Assembly (NCBI GenBank): GCA_003484265.1
Contig: DNDO01000083.1
Coordinates: 1-5,421, forward strand
Direction: 5' to 3'
Length of the DNA: 5,421 nucleotides
Source: Anaerolineae bacterium
Lineage (GTDB): Bacteria > Chloroflexota > Anaerolineae > Anaerolineales > Villigracilaceae
Part shown: positions 1 to 5,421 of the stretch, piece after piece
Layout of the letters: the number at the start of each line of letters is the position of its first letter
How positions within the stretch are numbered: position 1 is the first letter of the stretch
Made by a program: the position numbers and the translations under genes
Notes under the pieces: model-generated
Seen by the model: only the letters and a program-made list of their open reading frames with translations
Database searches by the model: none
What the model was told of the DNA's origin: nothing

Positions 1-2762
1 CGGAACGGCGAGCACGAAACATAATTATTGCCGATCATGTGACACCATTCGATTGAGTCAGGGTCGCCTCCGTGTTCGCCGCATATGCCCACTTCGAGAT
101 TCGGGCGCGTCTTGCGTCCCTCGGCGATCGCCCACTCCATCAATTTGCCTACGCCTTCACGGTCAATTGTCTGGAAGGGGTTCTTATCGAGAACGCCTTG
201 TTCCTGATAGGTAATCAGGAAGTTGCGCTCCGCGTCATCGCGTGAATAGCCGTAGGTCATTTGCGTCAGGTCGTTCGTGCCGAAGGAGAAGAACTCGGCG
301 CGCTGGGCGACTTCACCCGCTGTCACTGCTGCGCGTGGTATCTCGATCATCGTCCCGAACTTGTATGCGAACTTGACCTTCTTTTCTTCCATAATTGTTT
401 TGCCAATACGTTCAAGCCTGGGTTGGATCCATTCCAATTCCTTGACCGTGCCCGTCAGCGGGATCATAACCTCGGGCTTGGCTTTTATGCCGCGTAATGT
501 ACAGTCCGCGGCGGCTTCGAAGATGGCGCGGACCTGCATCTCCACGATCTCAGGCATGGCAATGCTCAACCGGACGCCGCGCATGCCCATCATCGGGTTG
601 GACTCGTGCATCCCTTTGATTGCTGCAAGAAGTTTTTCCTTTTCAGCAAGTCCATCCGTCTCGTTCTTTACACGCATCGTAATGACTTCTTCAAACAATT
701 TTTCTTCATCGGGCATGAACTCATGCAAAGGCGGATCGATCAAACGGATAATGACCGGATACCCATCCATCGCTTCAAAGAGACCGTCAAAGTCTCTGCG
801 CTGGTGTGGGAGGAGTTTGTCCAGCGCGGCGATACGTTCGTCGCTGGTTTCTGAGAGGATCATCTCTTGAACGATGGGTAAACGCTCGGGTTCAAAAAAC
901 ATGTGCTCAGTCCGACAAAGACCGATGCCCACGGCTCCATAAGATCGTGCGCGTCGCGCATCTTTCGGATAATCCGCATTTGCCCAAACTTGTAATCCGC
1001 GGGTTGGTCCGCCGATTGGTGATTTACGAATATCTTTACGCGCGCAAATTTCATCCGCCCATTTCAGGAGGGTGAGCAGGTCGGTTTGTTCATCGAGGGA
1101 CGGTGATGTCGTGGGGATCTTGCCGATGAATACTTTACCGGTGTTTCCATCCACGGAGATCCATTCACCTTCCCTGACAACGATACCGTCTACAATCATC
1201 TGCCGTTTATCCAGGTTGATCTTTATGGCTGATGCTCCCACAACACACGGAATACCGAACTGACGGGCGACAACCGCCGCATGGGATGTAGCGCCGCCCT
1301 CGCTGGTGAGAACGCCCTTTGATGCGATCATGCCATGCACGTCATCGGGTTTGGTGAATGGGCGTACCATGATCGTATCTTGTTTGTTTTCGCCGGCCAT
1401 CTTCTCGGCGGTATCAGCATCGAAGAAGACTTGCCCAACCGCTGCGCCGGGGGAGGCATTCACTCCCTTTGCCAGGAAGGAACCGCCTTTCTCAGCGTTT
1501 TTCAAAGCTGTGCTATCGAACTGCGGATGCAACAATGCATCCACGTTCTCCGGAGTAACGCGAAGCACCGCCTCATCCTTCGTAATCAGTTTCTCGTCAG
1601 CCATATCCACCGCGATCTTCACTGCGGATTTAGCCGTCCGCTTCCCGTTGCGGGTTTGGAGCATCCAGAGTTTGCCGTGTTCGATGGTGAATTCCACATC
1701 CTGCATTTCCTTGTAATGAAGTTCCAGCTTTTTTGTAATGTCCATGAAAGTCTTGTATGCTTCAGGCATATCACCAGCGAGTTTTTCTATCGGCTTTGCA
1801 TTACGAATGCCAGCCACGACGTCCTCGCCTTGTGCGTTTAGGAGGTATTCACCAAGCATCTTCTTCTCCCCGGTGGATGGGTCTCGCGTAAATGCCACAC
1901 CAGTTCCTGAGTCGTTCCCTGTATTTCCGAATACCATTGCTTGAATATTGACAGCCGTTCCCAGGTCGTCTGAGATGCCGGTCGCGCGGCGATAGTCCAC
2001 TGCCCGTTTACCATTCCATGATGCAAAAACTGCTTTTGTAGCGAGCTCAAGTTGTTTGAATGCATCCTGCGGGAAATCATAACCGACATGCTGGTTGAAT
2101 ACAGTTTTGTAGGTTTGAGTGAGCTCTTTCCAGTCTTCCGCATTTAGGTCGGTGTCTGATTGGTAGCCGCGCTCTTCTTTGAGTTCCGCCAAAGGTTGCT
2201 CAAACACTTCATCATCAAGATTGAACACAGTTTCACCGAACATCTCGATGAGTCTGCGATATACATCCCATGCAAAGCGCGGATTGCCGCTAAGTCTTCC
2301 CATACTCTCTGCAACCTCATCGTTTAAACCGATATTCAAGATCGTGTTCATCATGCCCGGCATCGAGAACTTTGCACCCGAACGACAGGAAACAAGCAGG
2401 GGGTTGGAGGGGTCCCCGAATTTTTTGGACATCTTCTTCTCGATAACATTGATGGCATCTAGTACCTGTGGCCACAACCGGGCAGGGAATTTGTCCGTCT
2501 TTCTAAATGCATTACATGCTTCGGTCGTGACCGTAAAACCGGGTGGTACAGGTACACCGACGCGAGTCATATCTGCGAGACCTGATCCTTTTCCACCGAG
2601 CAGGCTTCGCACCCCTTCCCAGGAGCCGGCATATTTTTCGGCGGCATCAACTTCATCGAAAAGATAGACCCATTTATTTTGTTTGGCAACTGATTTTTTA
2701 ATCGATATTTTTCGCTTAGAAACATCCCCCGTGCTTTTTGTGAACGCTGTTTTTTCGGTCAT
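1..2762 (-). CDS. ppdK: Pyruvate, phosphate dikinase (3' end cut by window edge)
   Basis: Cytosolic enzyme interconverting pyruvate + ATP + phosphate with phosphoenolpyruvate + AMP + pyrophosphate. One open frame of 920 codons runs from ATG at 2762-2760 to the window edge, ending in ...VSCSPF. In known PPDKs this is followed by about 15 residues (RVPIARLAAAQA-like), so only the tip is missing. Domains in order: basic N-terminal extension (about 1-29); ATP-grasp with GGKGSGLADM (about 56-65) and RSGAKFSMPGMM with R127; swivelling phosphohistidine domain with GGATSHAAVVAR, catalytic H494 and T492; PEP/pyruvate barrel with GIGLCRTEHMFF (R617), IRLIDPPLHEF (R673), TMIEIPRA (E807), FGTNDLTQ (N830) and GICGEHGGDP (C894). 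These match H455, R561, R617, E745, N768 and C831 of the Clostridium symbiosum enzyme. The GGATSH motif and the serine before H494 argue for PPDK over PEP synthase. The start is fixed by GGAGG five bases upstream; no other Met occurs before residue 65. Confidence 0.97.
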   Translation of the reverse strand, partial: MTEKTAFTKSTGDVSKRKISIKKSVAKQNKWVYLFDEVDAAEKYAGSWEGVRSLLGGKGSGLADMTRVGVPVPPGFTVTTEACNAFRKTDKFPARLWPQVLDAINVIEKKMSKKFGDPSNPLLVSCRSGAKFSMPGMMNTILNIGLNDEVAESMGRLSGNPRFAWDVYRRLIEMFGETVFNLDDEVFEQPLAELKEERGYQSDTDLNAEDWKELTQTYKTVFNQHVGYDFPQDAFKQLELATKAVFASWNGKRAVDYRRATGISDDLGTAVNIQAMVFGNTGNDSGTGVAFTRDPSTGEKKMLGEYLLNAQGEDVVAGIRNAKPIEKLAGDMPEAYKTFMDITKKLELHYKEMQDVEFTIEHGKLWMLQTRNGKRTAKSAVKIAVDMADEKLITKDEAVLRVTPENVDALLHPQFDSTALKNAEKGGSFLAKGVNASPGAAVGQVFFDADTAEKMAGENKQDTIMVRPFTKPDDVHGMIASKGVLTSEGGATSHAAVVARQFGIPCVVGASAIKINLDKRQMIVDGIVVREGEWISVDGNTGKVFIGKIPTTSPSLDEQTDLLTLLKWADEICARKDIRKSPIGGPTRGLQVWANADYPKDARRARSYGAVGIGLCRTEHMFFEPERLPIVQEMILSETSDERIAALDKLLPHQRRDFDGLFEAMDGYPVIIRLIDPPLHEFMPDEEKLFEEVITMRVKNETDGLAEKEKLLAAIKGMHESNPMMGMRGVRLSIAMPEIVEMQVRAIFEAAADCTLRGIKAKPEVMIPLTGTVKELEWIQPRLERIGKTIMEEKKVKFAYKFGTMIEIPRAAVTAGEVAQRAEFFSFGTNDLTQMTYGYSRDDAERNFLITYQEQGVLDKNPFQTIDREGVGKLMEWAIAEGRKTRPNLEVGICGEHGGDPDSIEWCHMIGNNYVSCSPF

Positions 2763-2767
2763 GTAAT

Positions 2768-2772
2768 CCTCC
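2768..2772 (-). promoter_or_regulatory. Ribosome binding site of ppdK
   Basis: GGAGG on the minus strand lies five bases before the ATG at 2762-2760. It decides the start, because that ATG precedes an unusual basic N-terminal extension of about 29 residues which could otherwise be taken for a mis-called start. Confidence 0.85.
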
Positions 2773-2895
2773 GTAATCGGTGAATTCCGACACTGTATGT
2801 GAAGTTTACCACAAGCAAAATGTGATATTTAACTGACATTTATTAGGGATACAATGTGCTATAGTTCATATTATTCTGTTAATATCCTGCAAAGT

Positions 2896-2923
2896 GTGAT
2901 GATTGATAAATGAGTGATAATTG
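2896..2923 (+). repeat. Short imperfect direct repeat upstream of the response regulator
   Basis: GTGATGATTG (2896-2905) and GTGATAATTG (2914-2923) agree at nine of ten positions, with starts 18 bases apart. They lie between the candidate rightward promoter and the response-regulator start, so they would fall in its leader if that promoter is right. They could be a regulator binding site or chance in AT-rich DNA. Confidence 0.3.
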
Positions 2924-2944
2924 GCTCACGATAGGAAATGATTT

Positions 2945-3373
2945 ATGACAACAAAAATTATTGTAATTGACGACGACACCGCAGTAACCGATCTTCTGTC
3001 CGTACTCCTCAGGTCTCATGGTTTTGACGTACGCGTCACGAACAATAGCGTCGAGGGATTGGGCTATATACGAGACGAGGATTTTGACCTTGTGATACTC
3101 GATCTAATGATGCCGGAGATGGACGGTTGGGAGATCTGCAAAGAGGTCCGCTCGTTCAGCAAGGTGCCCATTATCGTGCTTTCCGCATTGAATGATCCAT
3201 CCATGGTGGCGAGCGTACTCGATGCCGGTGCGGACGACTACCTGACCAAGCCGACTCCGAGTCGAATCCTTGTAGCGCACATCAACCGCATCACACGACG
3301 CAATGGGACGGCTCCATTGTCAGCTTCGACCAACATGTTGACGACTCCTCCCAAGCCGCTGACCGCATCCTAG
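2945..3373 (+). CDS. Stand-alone receiver-domain response regulator
   Basis: A 142-residue cytosolic two-component receiver, expected to accept a phosphoryl group from a histidine kinase not present in this window. The receiver fold fills residues 4-119. Acidic pocket D9/D10 sits in IIVIDDD, the phospho-acceptor is D53 in LVILDLMMPEMDG, S80 fills the switch Thr/Ser position, Y99 is the aromatic switch, and K102-P103 is the conserved Lys-Pro. The sequence, including DDYLTKP and the following helix, is of OmpR/PhoB type, but the winged-helix DNA-binding domain expected after about residue 120 is absent. It is replaced by a short Ser/Thr/Pro-rich tail before the TAG stop. The start ATG has AGGA (2933-2936) eight bases upstream, and an in-frame TGA at 2939-2941 rules out an earlier start. 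Output is unknown: it may act by protein-protein contact or in a phosphorelay. Any link to ppdK is only positional. Confidence 0.93.
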   Translation: MTTKIIVIDDDTAVTDLLSVLLRSHGFDVRVTNNSVEGLGYIRDEDFDLVILDLMMPEMDGWEICKEVRSFSKVPIIVLSALNDPSMVASVLDAGADDYLTKPTPSRILVAHINRITRRNGTAPLSASTNMLTTPPKPLTAS

Positions 3374-3417
3374 GAAACTACGCATCACACCAAACCAGCG
3401 GTTGATTCTGACAAACA

Positions 3418-3454
3418 ATAACTCCCGTCACCCCAAACTGGTGACGGGAGTTAT
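3418..3454. terminator. Probable bidirectional hairpin terminator
   Basis: Arms 3418-3432 and 3440-3454 form a perfect 15-bp stem with a GC-rich core and a 7-base loop (3433-3439). The hairpin lies between the ends of two convergent genes: the response regulator stop is 44 bases to the left, and the alpha/beta hydrolase stop codon is only three bases to the right. The U-tract is modest leftward (TGTTTGTC after the stem) and weak rightward (CTATTAAG). It would therefore serve the hydrolase operon better, unless the stem alone stops polymerase. Confidence 0.85.
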
Positions 3455-3457
3455 CTA

Positions 3458-4222
3458 TTAAGCAAGATGTTTCAAGCCATCGGCAGTTTCCTGCGGGGCT
3501 TCAAGCATGGGAAGATGACCAGCTTCGTACAACTCTACAAATCGAGCATGAGATATCATACGCTTCATTTCATGTCCACGTTCGATGGGGATCAAGACAT
3601 CTTTCGTCCCGTGAATTATAACAATCGGATACGCCGATGAAGCAAGCAGGGAGGTCGAATCAAACCTCTCTGCCATGGCTTTCAATGCCCCGATATACGC
3701 GGCAGGCTGTTGTCCCTCCATCATTTTGCGTGCGGTTCTTTGTATTTGTACATCGGATGAGAACTTTGTCGTCATCGCTGTCACAACGCCGTCAATACCT
3801 TTTTCCTCAACCTCCGCCGCGGACTTGTACCTTCCCTCCTTGCGGTCTGGAGGATCAGCCAGCGCCTGTGTAGACACAAGCCCAAGCCCGCTCACGCGCT
3901 CAGAATAAATCCGCGCAAATGCGAGGGCGGCATATCCTCCCATTGAATGTCCGGCAATTGCTGTCTTTTCAACTTTGAGATGATCGAGCAAGCCTGCAAG
4001 ATCCGACGCGATATCGTCCATTGTGTAGGGAGTGTGAGTCGTCGTCGATGAACCGAAACCGCGCAGGTCGGGGACGATGAGGTCGAAATCATTTTCAAGC
4101 AGTGGGATGACTTGTTCCCAGGCATCGTGATCAAGCGGAAATCCGTGCAAAAGGATGAGAGGGGTACCCTTGCCTACCCGCTCGTATGCAAGTTCAATGC
4201 CGTTAATATTTATCTTTTCCAT
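3458..4222 (-). CDS. Alpha/beta hydrolase fold protein
   Basis: A 254-residue hydrolase, probably cytosolic since no signal peptide or membrane segment is visible. The family covers esterases, C-C bond hydrolases, haloperoxidase-like and lactonase-like enzymes; the substrate cannot be told from sequence. Visible elements: oxyanion-hole HGFPLDHDAW (26-35), strand and turn PDLRGFGSS (51-59), nucleophile elbow GHSMGG with S93, a helical cap around 120-190, acid D208 in HGTKDVLIP, and catalytic H236 in EAGHLPMLEAP. The Ser-Asp-His triad is therefore complete and the length is normal. The start ATG (4222-4220) has AGGAG seven bases upstream (4230-4234). The gap to the preceding exonuclease gene is 12 bases, so it is the last gene of a three-gene operon, and its stop (3458-3460) abuts the terminator hairpin. 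Its job relative to the two nucleic-acid enzymes upstream is not evident. Confidence 0.93.
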   Translation of the reverse strand: MEKININGIELAYERVGKGTPLILLHGFPLDHDAWEQVIPLLENDFDLIVPDLRGFGSSTTTHTPYTMDDIASDLAGLLDHLKVEKTAIAGHSMGGYAALAFARIYSERVSGLGLVSTQALADPPDRKEGRYKSAAEVEEKGIDGVVTAMTTKFSSDVQIQRTARKMMEGQQPAAYIGALKAMAERFDSTSLLASSAYPIVIIHGTKDVLIPIERGHEMKRMISHARFVELYEAGHLPMLEAPQETADGLKHLA

Positions 4223-4234
4223 TTTACATCTCCT

Positions 4235-4768
4235 TCAGTTCCAATTCACTGCCACCTTTAGTTTGCTTCCCAATTTCGAATAATAATGCACATATCCATG
4301 ATCGCGCCCAAACTCATGGATTCGGCGTGTGATATCCACGTCCGCTTTGCAGTATTCAGCGACCTTGTCCAACTCGCCGTTCCGAAACCACTCCACAGAT
4401 TTGATGCCGTCCGCTGTCTTCGTCGCGCCAAGCGTCGCTTTGGCGATTGAATCGAGGCTGATGCGAAAGTTCAACGCTTTGTAAATGTCCTGCAACATAT
4501 CAATCGAGCGGAAAGCGCGGAAGTTTTCATTCGGCGCGTAATGTTTCAATACTTGATAATCAAAACTCAGGATGTTGAAGCCGATGATCCGGCCTGCGGA
4601 TTTCAATTCAGCGATCAAATCTTGAGCGTCATTTTCCCAATATACACCAAAATCATTTCGATCCGATGACCACGTCACGCCGCATGCCAGCAAAAGTTTG
4701 GATGCGTCGCGCCCGCCGACTTCGTGAAAAAGCTTCTGGCTTTCGAGATCGAAGTAAACGGTGTTCAT
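4235..4768 (-). CDS. DEDDy-type 3'-5' exonuclease (RNase H-like fold), small single domain
   Basis: A 177-residue protein with a ribonuclease-H-like exonuclease fold, expected to remove nucleotides from RNA or DNA 3' ends with two metal ions. The three Exo motifs are visible: Exo I YFDLES (D7, E9), Exo II GFNILSFDYQVL (N65, D70), and Exo III YCKADVDITRRI (Y139, D143). The Y-x3-D spacing makes it DEDDy, the class of RNase D, DNA polymerase I proofreading domains and YprB-like domains. No HRDC, polymerase or helicase domain is attached, so it is shorter than RNase D. ATG at 4768-4766 has GGAGA four bases upstream (4773-4777) and overlaps the TGA of the preceding HD protein (ATGA, 4765-4768), indicating translational coupling. 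RNA versus DNA specificity cannot be read from the sequence; the RNase-D-like motifs and CCA-type neighbour make RNA a reasonable guess. Confidence 0.85.
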   Translation of the reverse strand: MNTVYFDLESQKLFHEVGGRDASKLLLACGVTWSSDRNDFGVYWENDAQDLIAELKSAGRIIGFNILSFDYQVLKHYAPNENFRAFRSIDMLQDIYKALNFRISLDSIAKATLGATKTADGIKSVEWFRNGELDKVAEYCKADVDITRRIHEFGRDHGYVHYYSKLGSKLKVAVNWN

Positions 4769-5421
4769 TCGGTCTCCAAGTTTTTCATTTTGCCGCGGGC
4801 AAATTCGACTGCTTCCTCGCGTGTGGAAATCTTTCCGGTTGCTTGACCCTCGCGGATGGCTTCCAACAGTTGACCGACAATACGCCCGGGCTCGAGGTTT
4901 AATTCATTCATCAGTTCATTTCCATCCAGCAGGCGCGGGGGAGCGATGGTTTCCTCTGGCTTCTCCCAATAATTCTCCAGCAGGATGCGCGCGATGTCGA
5001 GTGCGGCTGTCCATGCCTCCTGTGTGAGCGTATGACCTTGAGTACCGCGCAAGTCGGCGAGACCGAGCAATACCAGGTCGATACCTGCTCTGTCTGCATC
5101 ACGAAAGAAACGATAGATTGCCTTCCGTGAAGGCTCCTGTTTGTCGCCTTCGAGACGGCTGGTGAAGGAATGAAATCGCATATGATGTTTGACGATGCTT
5201 TGGATGCGTTCGATCTCGTCGTTGCTCAGGTTGAAGTCCCGTCCACGTTTGGATGCGACTTCCGCGCCTTGTATGTCGTGGTCAAAGAAGCGAATACGTC
5301 CCGTTTCATCCACTGACTTTGTGGCTGGTTTCTGGACATCGTGATATAACGCCGCGAAAAACAATGCCGCACGGACGGAGCGGTCTGTGTTCAGGGATTT
5401 TTCAAAGTGCTCAGCCAGTTG
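4765..5421 (-). CDS. HD-domain protein of CCA tRNA nucleotidyltransferase type, C-terminal part (5' end beyond window)
   Basis: The last 218 residues of a protein whose frame stays open to the window edge, so the true start is upstream, beyond 5421. The HD metal-binding domain is seen as ALYHDVQKP (H27-D28, counted from the edge), RFFDHD (H48), KHHMR (H79, H80) and a final Asp in LLGLADL (D123). This order, with KPATKS and the DH-D-x2-GAE stretch, is typical of the HD region fused behind the nucleotidyltransferase head in CCA-adding enzymes and poly(A) polymerase-like proteins. The tail LLDGNELMNELNLEPGRIVGQLLEAIREGQATG is the usual substrate-arm end of such enzymes. The nucleotidyltransferase head (G-S and D-x-D motifs) is not in view, so a stand-alone HD phosphohydrolase remains possible. 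The usual Gly of HD-x-GKP is Gln here. The stop TGA (4765-4767) overlaps the exonuclease start. Confidence 0.82.
   Translation of the reverse strand, partial: QLAEHFEKSLNTDRSVRAALFFAALYHDVQKPATKSVDETGRIRFFDHDIQGAEVASKRGRDFNLSNDEIERIQSIVKHHMRFHSFTSRLEGDKQEPSRKAIYRFFRDADRAGIDLVLLGLADLRGTQGHTLTQEAWTAALDIARILLENYWEKPEETIAPPRLLDGNELMNELNLEPGRIVGQLLEAIREGQATGKISTREEAVEFARGKMKNLETE

Larger units (their letters stand above)
2763..2944. promoter_or_regulatory. Divergent intergenic promoter region (ppdK / response regulator)
   Basis: This 182-base AT-rich spacer separates two divergently transcribed genes, so it must carry outward promoters for both. Rightward candidate: TTTAAC (2828-2833), 16-base spacer, TACAAT (2850-2855); the -10 is good and the -35 poor. 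Leftward candidate for ppdK: TTGTAT (plus positions 2849-2854), 16-base spacer, TTAAAT (2827-2832). A leftward alternative is TTGCTT (2813-2818) with TACAGT (2792-2797) at a tight 15 bases. The first two candidates lie on top of each other on opposite strands. The existence of promoters here is well supported by gene order; the individual boxes are weak consensus matches by eye. Confidence 0.5.

Noticed and set aside
277..870. Plus-strand open frame of 197 codons opposite ppdK
   Set aside because: It lies wholly antisense to a continuous, motif-rich PPDK frame, has no recognisable domain, and its Ser/Ile-rich composition is what the opposite strand of such a gene gives.
1335..2667. Several plus-strand open frames (1335-1841, 1306-1716, 2179-2667) opposite ppdK
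   Set aside because: Same reason: they are antisense to conserved PPDK motifs, lack credible ribosome binding sites or family features, and overlap one another.
2914..2929. CRP/FNR-type site from GTGA...TCAC
   Set aside because: The half-sites are 8 bases apart instead of the 6 required for CRP, and the flanking bases do not match.
2938..2940. ATG seven bases before the response regulator start
   Set aside because: It is out of frame with the receiver domain and closer to the Shine-Dalgarno than is usual.
2763..2944. Riboswitch or small RNA in the spacer
   Set aside because: No stable hairpin, aptamer core or terminator was visible; only 4-5 bp complementarities expected by chance.
3637..5027. 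Plus-strand open frames opposite the hydrolase, exonuclease and HD protein
   Set aside because: They are shadows of the three minus-strand genes, whose catalytic motifs are explicit; none resembles a known protein.
5362..5364. TTG as the start of the HD-domain protein
   Set aside because: The frame stays open to the window edge with sensible family sequence (SVRAALFFAALYHD), and this TTG is an internal Leu of a conserved helix.
1..5421. CRISPR array, insertion sequence, tRNA, phage or defence system
   Set aside because: No regularly spaced repeats, transposase motifs, terminal inverted repeats, tRNA cloverleaf or defence-protein signatures were found; the genes are housekeeping or metabolic in type.

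Overview
The window reads as ordinary bacterial chromosome: densely packed genes, short AT-rich spacers, Shine-Dalgarno sequences before the starts, and no mobile or phage genes. By eye the GC content is roughly half. The flavour of the PPDK, the HD-domain protein of CCA-adding-enzyme type and the small DEDDy exonuclease best resembles Chloroflexota (Anaerolineae). That is an inference from remembered family resemblance, not from a search.

Layout. (1) Positions 1-2762, minus strand: pyruvate, phosphate dikinase (ppdK), in one uninterrupted frame of 920 codons that leaves the window about 15 residues before its expected end. All main catalytic residues are present. (2) Positions 2763-2944: an AT-rich spacer that must hold divergent promoters for ppdK (leftward) and a response regulator (rightward). 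(3) Positions 2945-3373, plus strand: a stand-alone receiver-domain response regulator with no output domain. (4) Positions 3418-3454: a perfect 15-bp hairpin between convergent genes, probably a two-way terminator. (5) Positions 3458-5421, minus strand: a tight three-gene run. In transcription order it is the C-terminal part of an HD-domain tRNA nucleotidyltransferase-type protein (cut by the window edge), a DEDDy-type 3'-5' exonuclease starting inside its stop codon (ATGA overlap), and an alpha/beta hydrolase 12 bases further on.

How the genes work together. PPDK interconverts pyruvate and phosphoenolpyruvate at the glycolysis/gluconeogenesis node. The receiver gene is divergent from it, but nothing in the sequence proves a regulatory link. 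The most suggestive arrangement is the coupling of a CCA-enzyme-like HD protein to a DEDDy exonuclease. One could trim RNA 3' ends and the other rebuild or process them, though this is a hypothesis from gene order. No gene-free stretch exceeds 300 bases. I found no CRISPR, tRNA, rRNA, insertion sequence or clearly undescribed system.
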